Below, piece by piece: positions 23,128 through 32,648 of a stretch of DNA of 50,754 nt; within the stretch, counting starts at the first letter, position 1, and the number at the start of each line of letters is the position of its first letter. Under the pieces are notes generated by a model. The model was not told the origin of the DNA and searched no databases. It saw only the letters and a program-made list of their open reading frames with translations. The translations under genes were made by a program, and so were the position numbers. The stretch comes from Oscillospiraceae bacterium (lineage in GTDB: Bacteria; Bacillota; Clostridia; Oscillospirales; CAG-272): contig SVSQ01000003.1 in assembly GCA_015064245.1 (NCBI GenBank), forward strand, positions 1-50,754, given 5' to 3'.

Positions 23128-25914
23128 ATGGGATTTTTCACAAAGCTTTTCGGCACTTACAGCCAAAGACAGATAAAAAGAATAACATCAAAGGTTAATC
23201 AGATAGAAGCCCTTGCGGACAAATATTCAGCCATGACGGACGATGAGCTGAGAGCTACCACCGATATCCTCAAAAAGCGCCTTGCAGAGGGAGAAACGCT
23301 TGACGATATCCTCGTCGACGCCTTCGCGGCGGTCAGAGAGGCGGCAGACAGAGTTCTGGGCAAGCGCCCCTTCAGAGTTCAGCTCATGGGCGGTATCATT
23401 CTCCATCAGGGACGTATCGCGGAGATGAAGACGGGTGAAGGTAAGACGCTGGTAGCAGTTCTTCCCGCGTACCTCAACGCTCTGTCGGGAAACAGCGTCC
23501 ACATAGTAACGGTAAACGAATACCTCGCCCGCGTCGGAGCGGAGGAGATGGGCAGAGTTTACGGCTTTATGGGTCTGACCACGGGACTTATCGTCCGCGA
23601 CCAGAAAAAAGAAGAGAAGCAGGCGGAATACAACTGCGATATCATATACGGCACGAATAACGAGTTCGGATTCGACTACCTCCGTGACAATATGGTCATA
23701 TACAAGGAGCAAAAGGTCCAGCGCGACCACGCCTTCGCTATCGTTGACGAGGTTGACTCTATCCTCATCGACGAGGCGAGAACTCCCCTTATCATTTCGG
23801 GCGAGGGAGACGAGCCTACCGATATTTACGCTCAAGCCTGCAAGTTCGTTCGCGGACTGCGCGAGTATAGAAAAAAGGAGATCGACTCAAAGACCATCGA
23901 CAAAAAGGTGGAGGAGGAGTACGATTACACAGTGGACGAAAAATCACGTTCCACCGTCCTTACCTCTGCGGGAGTTGAAAAGGCGGAGAGCTTCTTCGGT
24001 ATAGAGAACCTTTCCGATCCCGAGAATTCCGCCCTCGCTCACCAGATAAATATGGCGATAAAAGCCAGAGCCATCATGCACAGAGACGAGGACTATATCG
24101 TCGATCAGACGGGCAAGGTGATCATAGTTGACACGTTTACGGGACGTCTTATGCCGGGACGCCGCTTCAGCGACGGGCTTCATCAGGCTATAGAGGCGAA
24201 GGAGAACGTCAAGATAGAGAAGGAGAGCAAGACGCTCGCTACTATCACCTTCCAGAACTATTTCCGCCTTTACGGAAAGCTTTCGGGTATGACGGGTACG
24301 GCGCTTACCGAGGATATGGAGTTCAGAGAGATATACGCTTTGGATGTCGTTGAGATACCTACGAACAAGCCCATGATAAGAAACGATATGCCCGACGCGG
24401 TGTACCGCACGGTGGAGATAAAATATAACGCTATCTGCGATCAGATAGAGGAGTGTCACAAAAAAGGACAGCCGGTTCTGGTCGGTACGGTCTCCGTTGA
24501 CAAGTCCGAGCTGATCTCCAGAATGCTGCAGAAGCGCGGTATTCCTCATAAGGTGCTGAACGCAAAGCATCACGAAAAAGAGGCTGAGATAGTCGCCGCC
24601 GCAGGTAAGAAGGGCGCCGTCACCATCGCTACTAATATGGCGGGACGCGGTACGGACATCATGCTTGGCGGTAATCCCGAGCACATGGCGAAGAAGGAGA
24701 TGCGCTCTCTCACCGATCCTCAGACAAATCTGCCGCTGTACGACGACGATATGATCGGCGCGGCTGTGGGCTCTTCGGTCAACGTCAGCGATGAGGTGCT
24801 GAAAGCCAGAGAGGTCTATAAAAAGCTTTATGAGAAATATAAGAACGAGATACAGCCCGAGGCTGACCTTATCAAGTCTTTAGGCGGTTTGTATATCATC
24901 GGTACGGAGCGTCACGAGAGCCGCCGTATCGATAACCAGCTCCGCGGACGCGCGGGACGTCAGGGCGACCCCGGCGCCAGCTGCTTCTTCCTCTCTCTTG
25001 AGGACGACCTTATGCGTCTGTTTGGAAGCGAGCGTATAGTCGGAGTAGTGGATAAGCTTGGTATAGGCGAGGAGCGTATATCCGCGGGAGTTATTTCCGG
25101 TGGTATCGAGAGAGCTCAGAAGCAGCTTGAGGGACAGAACTTCCAGCGCAGAAAAAACGTCCTCAGCTACGACGACATCATGAATGAGCAGCGTAAGATA
25201 ATCTACAAGCAGAGAAACGAGGTCCTTGACGGAGCCGATATCAGCGAGAAGATACAGTCTATGATCAGGACGGTCATAAGCGAGGCAGTAGCCCGCTTCC
25301 TGCCCGAGGACGAAAAAGAGGATTGGAAGCTCGACGAGCTTCGCAGTTATTTCTTAGGAGTGCTGTGTGATAAGGACAGTCTTAGATATACGGACGAGGA
25401 GCTTGAAAAGCTTGAAGCAAAGGATGTTGAGGCTTACCTTATCGAGAGGGCTGAGGAGCGTTACGAAGAGCGCAAGAAGATGTTCGGCGACGACCTGAAG
25501 GAGGTCGAGCGAGTCATCCTTCTCGGAAGCGTCGACGCTCAGTGGATCGAGCATCTCGACGCTATGGACGACTTGAAGGGCGGTATCAGCCTGCAGGCGT
25601 ATGCTCAGCGTAACCCTATAAACGAGTTCCGTATCGAGAGCGGAGATATGTTCGATATCATGATCTCCGAGATCAGGGAAGAGACTATGCGTAAGCTTCT
25701 CACCGTCTTCCCGGCTTCCGCTATTCAGCGTAAAGAGGTCGCCAGAGTGACCTCAGTTAGCGCTAACGCCGCTGAAAATTTCAAAGATAATTCCAAGGCT
25801 GAAAAGGGTAGCCGTACTACCGTTATCAGACGCGGAGGCGTCGCTAAAAACGCCGCTTGCCCCTGCGGCAGCGGTAAAAAATTCAAACAATGCTGCGGTA
25901 AAGGTTTGTTCTGA
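23128..25914 (+). CDS. secA: Preprotein translocase ATPase SecA
   Basis: SecA drives proteins through the SecYEG channel with ATP. The 928-residue product shows nucleotide-binding domain 1 (Walker A MKTGEGKT at about 101-108, Walker B VDEVDS at about 205-210), the preprotein cross-linking region, NBD2 with TNMAGRGTDI and RGRAGRQGDPG, the helical scaffold, and a C-terminal zinc tail CPCGSGKKFKQCC that binds SecB or ribosomes. GAAAGG precedes the ATG. Length and order are canonical. No neighbouring sec genes are in the window. Confidence 0.98.
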   Translation: MGFFTKLFGTYSQRQIKRITSKVNQIEALADKYSAMTDDELRATTDILKKRLAEGETLDDILVDAFAAVREAADRVLGKRPFRVQLMGGIILHQGRIAEMKTGEGKTLVAVLPAYLNALSGNSVHIVTVNEYLARVGAEEMGRVYGFMGLTTGLIVRDQKKEEKQAEYNCDIIYGTNNEFGFDYLRDNMVIYKEQKVQRDHAFAIVDEVDSILIDEARTPLIISGEGDEPTDIYAQACKFVRGLREYRKKEIDSKTIDKKVEEEYDYTVDEKSRSTVLTSAGVEKAESFFGIENLSDPENSALAHQINMAIKARAIMHRDEDYIVDQTGKVIIVDTFTGRLMPGRRFSDGLHQAIEAKENVKIEKESKTLATITFQNYFRLYGKLSGMTGTALTEDMEFREIYALDVVEIPTNKPMIRNDMPDAVYRTVEIKYNAICDQIEECHKKGQPVLVGTVSVDKSELISRMLQKRGIPHKVLNAKHHEKEAEIVAAAGKKGAVTIATNMAGRGTDIMLGGNPEHMAKKEMRSLTDPQTNLPLYDDDMIGAAVGSSVNVSDEVLKAREVYKKLYEKYKNEIQPEADLIKSLGGLYIIGTERHESRRIDNQLRGRAGRQGDPGASCFFLSLEDDLMRLFGSERIVGVVDKLGIGEERISAGVISGGIERAQKQLEGQNFQRRKNVLSYDDIMNEQRKIIYKQRNEVLDGADISEKIQSMIRTVISEAVARFLPEDEKEDWKLDELRSYFLGVLCDKDSLRYTDEELEKLEAKDVEAYLIERAEERYEERKKMFGDDLKEVERVILLGSVDAQWIEHLDAMDDLKGGISLQAYAQRNPINEFRIESGDMFDIMISEIREETMRKLLTVFPASAIQRKEVARVTSVSANAAENFKDNSKAEKGSRTTVIRRGGVAKNAACPCGSGKKFKQCCGKGLF

Positions 25915-26110
25915 GTTACATTCTCGTTAAAAGAGAAAAACGCGCTTTTTGAAGGGGAAAACGGTCGCTTTTGAAAAAGCTCCGCAAAACTTCTTTTCCG
26001 CCGACACCAGAAGGCATCGGCGGAAAAGAATTCGTATGGTGTTTCCTTCGGAAATCGTCCGCGCTCCCCATTCAAGCAAGAGCACACATCATCTCACCCA
26101 CAAACAAGGA
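25915..26110 (+). repeat. Family-2 repeat, copy after secA
   Basis: It begins just past the secA stop with ACATTCTCGTTAAAAGAG. It has a hairpin with arms TTCTTTTCCGCCGA (25991-26004) and TCGGCGGAAAAGAA (26017-26030) around CACCAGAAGGCA, then TTTCCTTCGGAAAT and ACATCATCTCACCCACAAAC. Similar copies follow ftsK and proA. Confidence 0.8.
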
Positions 26111-26138
26111 AATCCTACACTTAATTTCTTGCTTTAGG

Positions 26139-26320
26139 TAGTTGCGGGAGCAACTCGGCAGTATTTCATGTGCGAAAAACCGCGAGCCTGCTTATGCGAG
26201 CGCGTTTCGGCGAGCCGTTAAAAATCTACCACGGTCTTTCTTTCTTCTTTTTGCGAGCATTTATCTTCTTTCTTTCTCGAAAGAAGGAAGAAAAACGCGA
26301 AATCTATATAAAAAGAAATT
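26139..26320 (+). repeat. Family-1 composite repeat without A-B unit
   Basis: It starts with TAGTTGCGGGAGCAACTCGG and is nearly identical to 4943-5115 through the CTACCACGGTC block and the purine/pyrimidine hairpin. It ends in CGCGAAATCTATATAAAAAG. It sits about 90 bp before the next CDS. Confidence 0.8.
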
Positions 26321-26410
26321 TAATAGAAAAATAACAAAATTTACTCAAATAAAAAAATCTACCCAAACAAAAAAACTTACTCAAAAAATCATTTAAAAAG
26401 GAAAAAATCA

Positions 26411-27082
26411 ATGAGACTTGGCTGGCTATTTCTCGGTCTTCTGTTTATGTTTTATCTACCCGTGGGGAGCATAACAGTGCTTCCGCTTGCGGGATTTCTG
26501 CTCATGCTTTTCGCAGTCGATAGGCTCGGAAAATTCGAGCAGGTATTCGGAAAAGCAAAATACGTTCTGTACGGAGCGATACCCGTGTCCGCTGTAATGC
26601 TGGGATTTCAGATCTGGCAGGGGGCGGCGGGGGAGAGCTTCCCCGCGTACGCAAACACAGTCTACATAATTTCCAGACTGCTATGCGAGATGTGCGAGAT
26701 GGGAGTGATGTTCTTCATATACCTCGGAGTACGGCGGCTGGGTGAGAACACAGAGGTGGGAACGCTGACCAAACAGCCGGGCAGAAATATGGCGGTAATG
26801 TTCGTGTTCTTTCTGGTCGAGGTGGTGTTTTCAGTCCTCAACCTTACGGTCCCCGACATTTTCGAGGGCTTTGAGATAGTCAAGCTCTACCCCTTCGCCA
26901 TCGGACTTATCTGGAGAGGTCTGAACGTGCTTATGATCTTCACCTGCCTGATGAAGATCGCCCCCGTTTCGGAAGAGGAGATAAGGGCACAGGAGGAAAG
27001 GATAGCCGAGGAGGAGCGTCTTGAACAGCTCCGCCTTGCGAGAAAAGCAAAGCTCCAAAAACATAATAAAAATAAGAAATAA
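26411..27082 (+). CDS. Predicted integral membrane protein, unknown function
   Basis: A 223-residue protein with about five hydrophobic helices (roughly 3-20, 22-38, 50-70, 90-108, 125-180 region) and a charged C-terminal tail rich in Glu, Arg and Lys (about 190-223) that is probably cytoplasmic and coiled. I do not recognise a family. Its first ~55 residues follow the same pattern as the next gene product: a hydrophobic helix, then VLPLAGFLLMLFAVDRLGK against VIPDFFGCALIVYALHRLSS, then an amphipathic segment with FxxAK. The two look like diverged paralogues in one operon. AAAAAGGA precedes the ATG at fair spacing. Confidence 0.7.
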   Translation: MRLGWLFLGLLFMFYLPVGSITVLPLAGFLLMLFAVDRLGKFEQVFGKAKYVLYGAIPVSAVMLGFQIWQGAAGESFPAYANTVYIISRLLCEMCEMGVMFFIYLGVRRLGENTEVGTLTKQPGRNMAVMFVFFLVEVVFSVLNLTVPDIFEGFEIVKLYPFAIGLIWRGLNVLMIFTCLMKIAPVSEEEIRAQEERIAEEERLEQLRLARKAKLQKHNKNKK

Positions 27083-27094
27083 AGAGAGGAGAAG

Positions 27095-28459
27095 ATGGAC
27101 GGTATGTTTGAAGAAAGAAAGATGCCGAGAGTTACGGATTTTACGCTGCTGATAATAGGCGCGCTGTTTATGATAAATCCTATGATAGCCTTTGTGGACG
27201 TTATTCCGGACTTTTTCGGCTGCGCATTAATAGTGTACGCTCTTCACAGGCTCAGCTCCGTTTCTCCCGAGCTTGAAGAAGCAGAGAAATATTTCAAATA
27301 TATGATATTTGCGTCTGCGGGCAGAGTGCTGATACTGTTTGCAAATCCGGGCTTTGACGACGTCATGCTGCTGACGATGGCTATGGTATTCGGAGTCATC
27401 GACGTTGGTATAATGCTGGCGGGAATGCCGGCGTTTTACGAGGGACTGGCGTATCTGAACGTACGTTACGGAGGAAAGGCGCAGGAGATGCCCGAATTCA
27501 AGATAGTCGGTATCGCGTTTATCGGAGCGAGAGGATTTTTGTCGATGCTCCCGTATATTGAGTCGCTCATGATAGAGGAGCAGACGGACGAATCAATAAG
27601 CGCAGCGGTGGACGAGCTGGCGACGGGAAGCTATACTCTGCTTCTTATGCTGGTGAACGTGGTAGTCACGCTGATATTCGCGGCGTTCTGGATAGTAATG
27701 CTCTGGACTTATCTCAGAGCGTTCATAAAGGACAGGGAATTTTGCGAGCGTGTTTACGCCGCTTACGAGGAAAAGAATCACAAGGAGCCCGAATTCTTCC
27801 TCAGACGCACCCTGCTTTTCGCCGTTAAGATCCTTATGTGGAGCGCGCCGTTTCTGTTCGACCTTCTCGGCGACGGAAAGAACGTCATTCCCGACGTTAT
27901 CTTCGCCGTGGGCGCGGTCTGGGCGGCGTGGATACTGCGAAAACGCTTCGAGGATATGAAGCCCGTTATGATAAGCGGCGCTGTCTATGGAGTTTTGTCA
28001 GTAGTCAACTTCTTCGTTTATAACGGCTTTATGCAGAAGCGTTTCTTCGCCAGATTCGATATGGTGCTGATCCGTTTTGCCTCGGAATACTACGTCGCTA
28101 TAGCGTTTTCGGTCATTGAAACCGTCGCGCTGATAGTCTTTGCGTACTATCTCCGCCGCGTGTTTATGCCTATGGTGGAGACTCATTCGGTTCAGATAGT
28201 TCCGAGGGAGTTCGTCAGAAGCGCGCGTAATAACGAGATATACGTACAAAATTCCCATAAGCTTCTTAACGCTTATACCGCTCTTCTTGTGACCGTTGCG
28301 GTTTCGGGCACCGGACTTACGGCTTTACTTTTGCCCTTTCCCGAATATCATTTAATTCATACCGCGTTTAATATCGCGTTCTTTGTGGTATCTCTCGTCC
28401 TTACGTCCAGAATGGAAAAGGGTATTCTCGCCAGATACGAAAGAGCGAGTGATGTGTGA
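27095..28459 (+). CDS. Predicted polytopic membrane protein, unknown function
   Basis: A 454-residue protein with about ten to eleven hydrophobic segments and a short charged connector near residues 210-230. It starts 12 bp after the previous gene, with GGAG before the ATG, so the two should be co-transcribed. Its N-terminal unit (GALFMINPMIAFVDVIPDFF, then LHRLSSVSPELEEAEKYFKY) resembles that of the upstream protein. No catalytic or transporter motif is evident to me. It could be a sensor or an envelope protein, but nothing in the neighbourhood decides this. Confidence 0.72.
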   Translation: MDGMFEERKMPRVTDFTLLIIGALFMINPMIAFVDVIPDFFGCALIVYALHRLSSVSPELEEAEKYFKYMIFASAGRVLILFANPGFDDVMLLTMAMVFGVIDVGIMLAGMPAFYEGLAYLNVRYGGKAQEMPEFKIVGIAFIGARGFLSMLPYIESLMIEEQTDESISAAVDELATGSYTLLLMLVNVVVTLIFAAFWIVMLWTYLRAFIKDREFCERVYAAYEEKNHKEPEFFLRRTLLFAVKILMWSAPFLFDLLGDGKNVIPDVIFAVGAVWAAWILRKRFEDMKPVMISGAVYGVLSVVNFFVYNGFMQKRFFARFDMVLIRFASEYYVAIAFSVIETVALIVFAYYLRRVFMPMVETHSVQIVPREFVRSARNNEIYVQNSHKLLNAYTALLVTVAVSGTGLTALLLPFPEYHLIHTAFNIAFFVVSLVLTSRMEKGILARYERASDV

Positions 28460-28559
28460 TTTGGTGGGAAATATCCCGAGGGATGTATTTATTTTTGCGG
28501 TCATATCGCAGGGATTTTATTTGAGTAAGTTTTATAGTTTTTCTATAAATAGTTCTTTT

Positions 28560-28735
28560 AATATAGATTTCGCGTTTTTCTTCCTTCTTTCGAGAAAGAA
28601 AGAAGAAAAATGCTCGCAAAAAGAAGAAAGAAAGACCGTGGTAGATTTTAAGCGGCTCGCTGAAAATTCGCTCAAAAAGCACGAGCGAATTTTGGGTACA
28701 TGAAATACTGCCGAGTTGCTCCCGCAACTCCACAA
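28560..28735 (-). repeat. Family-1 composite repeat, minus orientation
   Basis: In minus order: TTGCGGGAGCAACTCGG, the variable-stem hairpin with arms AAAATTCGCTC/GAGCGAATTTT (28663-28673 and 28683-28693), the CTACCACGGTC block, and the purine/pyrimidine hairpin (about 28578-28612). It is antisense to both flanking genes. Confidence 0.78.
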
Positions 28736-28740
28736 GATAG

Positions 28741-28860
28741 GAAATAATTCGTTTGCGACGATGGCTTTTGCTGTCTTCGTAAACGAAGTTCTTTGCGGCT
28801 TGCCGCAGGCACGCGAGCTTTCATTTCAAGAAAGCGCGTACTTCTTAGAAAGGAGCGCAA
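28741..28860 (-). repeat. Family-2 repeat, minus orientation, abutting dnaE
   Basis: The reverse complement contains ACGCGCTTTCTTGAAATGAA, GTGCCTGCGGCAAGCC and GCAAAGAACTTCGTTT, and a hairpin whose arms are TTCGTTTGCGA (28748-28758) and TCGTAAACGAA (28777-28787, one G-U). It reaches into the ribosome site of dnaE. Confidence 0.7.
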
Positions 28861-28861
28861 C

Positions 28862-31800
28862 ATGTCGGAATTCGCGCATTTGCATTTGCATAGTGAATAT
28901 AGCCTGCTTGACGGGGCGTGCCGTATCGCGGAGATAGCGAAGAAAGCGAGATCCGAGGGACATACGGCGGTAGCGATAACGGACCACGGAGTCATGTACG
29001 GCGCGGTAGCGTTTTACAAGGCGTGCAAGGAAGAGGGCGTCAAGCCCATAATCGGATGCGAGGTCTACGTTGCCAAAAGAACGCGCTTTGACAAGGTCTA
29101 CAGCGAGGACGCGGAGTCGCACCATCTGGTTTTGCTCTGCAAAAACGCGACGGGCTACAAAAACCTCATAAAAATGGTCTCGAGAGCCTTCACAGAGGGC
29201 TTTTATATCAAGCCGAGAGTCGATAAGGAGCTTCTGAAAGAGTACAGCGAAGGGCTTATCGCTCTTTCCGCCTGCCTTTCGGGCAGGATACCGTCGCTGA
29301 TACTCAGCGGTATGCCGGAGACAGCGGCGAAGGAAGCGCAGGAGCTTCAGGACATCTTCGGAGAGGGCAACTTCTATTTGGAGCTGCAGGATCACCGTCT
29401 CGAAGAGCAGAAGAGGGTGAACGCAGGTCTGAAGAAGATCGCGGAGCGTCTGAACATTCCGCTGGTCGCCACAAACGACGTTCATTATCTGAACAAAAGC
29501 GACGCCGAGACCCAAGCCATAATGATGTGCATCCAGACCAACTCAAAGATCACCGACGCCAAGAGCATCGGCTTTGAGACCAACGAGTTTTACTATAAAA
29601 GCACCGAAGAGATGAAGGCGCTTTTCCCCGACGTTCCAGAGGCGATAACCAACACGGCGAAGATAGCGGAGCAGTGCAATTTCGATTTCTCCTTTGGTAA
29701 GTACCTTCTCCCGGCTTTTGAGACGCCCGACGGCACCCCACCCGCGGAGTATCTTGAGAAAATGACGATGCGGGGGTTCGATGAAAGGGTATCAAGGGGC
29801 GACGTAATCTTCAGCGAGAGCAACTCCGAGCAGAGCTACCTGGACAGAATAAAATACGAGCTTGAGGTCATCATTTCGATGGGTTACGCGGAATACTACC
29901 TCATAGTAAACGATTTCGTCGGCTTTGCAAAGAGATCCGGCATCCCCGTCGGTCCCGGAAGAGGCTCGGGCGCGGGAAGTCTGGTGGCGTACTGCCTCAG
30001 GATCACGGACGTGGATCCGATGAGATACGGACTGCTCTTTGAGCGTTTCCTCAACCCCGAGCGAGTCAGTATGCCCGACTTTGATATAGATTTCTGCTAC
30101 ATCCGCCGCGACGAGGTCATAAAATACGTTACGGAAAAGTACGGAAGCGAGCGGGTCTCACAGATAATAACCTTCGGTACTATGGCGGCGAAGGCGGCTC
30201 TGCGCGACGCGGCGAGAGCTATGGGTATGCCGTACAGCGACGGCGACGCGGTAGTCCGCGCCATGCCGAAAAAGTACGGAGTAAGCCTTGCGGACGCGGA
30301 GAAGACCAAGGAGTTTTCAGAGATCGCCAACGTCACTCCCGAGATGCGCCGTCTGGTCAACACCGCCAAGCACCTCGAGGGTATGCCCCGCCACGCGTCA
30401 ACTCACGCCGCAGGCGTGGTCATCAGCGACAGGGACATCTCCGATTATGTTCCGCTGGCGCTCAGCGGCGAGATGCGGGTAACGCAGTACGATATGGATA
30501 CGGTGGCGGAGCTGGGACTTTTGAAGTTCGACTTCCTTGGGCTCAGGACGCTGACCGTCATCTCCGACGCGGAGAAAATGATACGTTCATCTGACCCGCA
30601 GTTCGATATTTCGTCTATTCCCGAGGACGACGCCCCTACCTTTGATATGCTGAAGAGCGGTCAGACCACGGGCGTGTTTCAGCTTGAATCGGGGGGCATG
30701 AGACAGATGCTCACCACCTTCCGTCCAAACTCAATAGAGGACATAATGATAGCACTTTCCATGTACCGCCCGGGACCTATGGAAGCTATACCGAAGCTGA
30801 TAGAAAACCGCAAAAAGGGTAAGGTCGAATACGCTATCCCCGCCCTTGCGGAGATACTTGACCAGACCTACGGCTGCGTAGTCTATCAGGAGCAGGTCAT
30901 GCAGATATTCAGACGGCTGGCGGGTTACTCCTTCGGGCGCGCGGATATCGTACGCAAGGCTATCTCGAAAAAGAAGCCGGAGGTCATCGCAAAGCAGCGA
31001 GAGGACTTCCTCGAGGGCTGTAAAAACAACGGTATCGAGGAGCAGAAGGCGGCGGAGCTTTTCGACGAGCTGGTAAGCTTCGCGGGCTACGCCTTCAATA
31101 AGAGCCACGCCGCCTGCTACGCCGTGGTGGCGTACAGGACCGCTTACTTGAAGACTCATTATCCCGCGGAATTTTTCGCGTCTATCATGACCAGCGAGCT
31201 GAATAACCGCCCGAAGCTTTCGCAGTACATGGGCGAGGCGGCGAAATACGGCATAAAGCTGCTTCCGCCCTCCATAAACGAAAGCGGAGTGGATTTTTCC
31301 GCCCGCGGAAGTAACATTCTGTACGGTCTTTCCGCCCTTAAAAACGTGGGGATCGGCTTCGTCTCCCGAATCATCGAGGAGCGCGAAAAGGGAGGCCCTT
31401 ACCGCTCGTTCACCGATTTCTGCGAGCGTCTTTACGCCCGCGATTTCAACAGAAAACAGGTAGAAACTTTGATCAAAGCGGGAGCTTTCGGCTGTTTGGG
31501 GTTATATCGAAGCCGTCTTATCGAGAAATACGACGATATAATCACGTCGATCTCCGAGCGCAGAAGAGTCAACGTCACGGGACAGCTTAATCTCTTCGCG
31601 GGGCTGGGCGGCGAGGACGGCGCGCCGCAGGACGAGTTCCCCGATATTCCCGAATATCCGCTGAAAACTCTGCTGTGTCTTGAGTACGACGCCTCGGGAA
31701 TGTACTTTTCGGGTCACATAACCGACGAATATTCCGAGAACGAGAAGGATATCGGAACGGTGTCCATCGCCTCGGTCATCGCGTCCTTTGACGAGATCTC

Positions 31801-32539
31801 GCCTACGGGCGCGTATCGCGAGGGCGAGAGCGTGGCGATCCACGGAATAGTCCGTTCAAAGGAGATCAAGACCACCCGCGCGGGGGACGCTATGATATTC
31901 GCCGTTCTTGAGGACCGCACGGGGGAGATGGAGATACTCGTCTTTCCGAAGATGTTCATCGAGTACAACCCGATGATAATGCCCGAAGAGGTGCTGGCGG
32001 TCTACGGAGACATCTCCGTCCGTGAGGAAGAGGCGCCAAAGCTCCTGGTCAAACGCATCGCGCCCATGCGCCCGAATAAGTCGTACACCCACCGACCTTC
32101 CCCCTTTGCCGATCTTGTAAATTCGGTAAATGAGAAGCGTCTTGCGCAGAACAAGTATTACGCGGATAACGCGGACAAGCCGAGGCAGACTCAGTCCGCC
32201 CCGAACGCGCCCGCCAAAACCGTTTCAAACGCACCCGCAACTCTGCAAAAGCCGCAAAAACCGCAAAATACGCAGGAGCCTCAAAAGCCGAAGAAGCCCT
32301 GCAAGCTTTACCTGCGCGTCAGCAGTCTTGAGAGCAAGGAAGCAAAGCGCGCTATGGCGATAGTTCTGATCTTCCGTAACGAGGACGCCCCTTCCGACGC
32401 GGACAGTCCCGTCTTTTTCTACGAGACCGAGACGGGAAAGTACCTTTCCCGCGCCGATATGAAAACCGAGGCTTCCGATTTCGTTATCGGTCAGCTGAAG
32501 GCTATCCTCGGAGAAGAGAATGTGATAGCGCGGCAGTGA
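28862..32539 (+). CDS. dnaE: DNA polymerase III subunit alpha (DnaE)
   Basis: The replicative or lagging-strand C-family polymerase. The 1225-residue product shows an N-terminal PHP domain (HLHLHSEYSLLDG, ITDHGVMYG), the palm with GPGRGSGAGSLVAYCL and the catalytic PDFDIDFC (about 405-412), fingers (YQEQVMQI, FNKSHAACYA), helix-hairpin-helix, and an OB domain. QLNLF near residue 908 fits the beta-clamp binding motif. The C-terminus adds a Pro/Gln/Lys-rich linker (KPQKPQNTQEPQKPKKP) and a ~80-residue extra domain. The start at 28862 has AAAGGAG and the family N-terminus; the frame continues upstream into a repeat. Clostridia usually also have PolC elsewhere. Confidence 0.96.
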   Translation: MSEFAHLHLHSEYSLLDGACRIAEIAKKARSEGHTAVAITDHGVMYGAVAFYKACKEEGVKPIIGCEVYVAKRTRFDKVYSEDAESHHLVLLCKNATGYKNLIKMVSRAFTEGFYIKPRVDKELLKEYSEGLIALSACLSGRIPSLILSGMPETAAKEAQELQDIFGEGNFYLELQDHRLEEQKRVNAGLKKIAERLNIPLVATNDVHYLNKSDAETQAIMMCIQTNSKITDAKSIGFETNEFYYKSTEEMKALFPDVPEAITNTAKIAEQCNFDFSFGKYLLPAFETPDGTPPAEYLEKMTMRGFDERVSRGDVIFSESNSEQSYLDRIKYELEVIISMGYAEYYLIVNDFVGFAKRSGIPVGPGRGSGAGSLVAYCLRITDVDPMRYGLLFERFLNPERVSMPDFDIDFCYIRRDEVIKYVTEKYGSERVSQIITFGTMAAKAALRDAARAMGMPYSDGDAVVRAMPKKYGVSLADAEKTKEFSEIANVTPEMRRLVNTAKHLEGMPRHASTHAAGVVISDRDISDYVPLALSGEMRVTQYDMDTVAELGLLKFDFLGLRTLTVISDAEKMIRSSDPQFDISSIPEDDAPTFDMLKSGQTTGVFQLESGGMRQMLTTFRPNSIEDIMIALSMYRPGPMEAIPKLIENRKKGKVEYAIPALAEILDQTYGCVVYQEQVMQIFRRLAGYSFGRADIVRKAISKKKPEVIAKQREDFLEGCKNNGIEEQKAAELFDELVSFAGYAFNKSHAACYAVVAYRTAYLKTHYPAEFFASIMTSELNNRPKLSQYMGEAAKYGIKLLPPSINESGVDFSARGSNILYGLSALKNVGIGFVSRIIEEREKGGPYRSFTDFCERLYARDFNRKQVETLIKAGAFGCLGLYRSRLIEKYDDIITSISERRRVNVTGQLNLFAGLGGEDGAPQDEFPDIPEYPLKTLLCLEYDASGMYFSGHITDEYSENEKDIGTVSIASVIASFDEISPTGAYREGESVAIHGIVRSKEIKTTRAGDAMIFAVLEDRTGEMEILVFPKMFIEYNPMIMPEEVLAVYGDISVREEEAPKLLVKRIAPMRPNKSYTHRPSPFADLVNSVNEKRLAQNKYYADNADKPRQTQSAPNAPAKTVSNAPATLQKPQKPQNTQEPQKPKKPCKLYLRVSSLESKEAKRAMAIVLIFRNEDAPSDADSPVFFYETETGKYLSRADMKTEASDFVIGQLKAILGEENVIARQ

Positions 32540-32589
32540 ACGGCGGTACGTCCGATACAGATACGGTCAGATACGCTGATTAAAATAAA

Positions 32590-32634
32590 AACGCCCCCGA
32601 CGGAATTTTCGTAATTCTCCGTCGGGGGCGCGTT
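32590..32634. terminator. Bidirectional terminator between dnaE and the SGNH hydrolase gene
   Basis: ACGCCCCCGACGGA pairs with TCCGTCGGGGGCG, and inner GAATT/AATTC extends the stem. AAAA precedes and GTTTGTT follows. Confidence 0.85.
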
Positions 32635-32648
32635 TGTTATTATGTATT

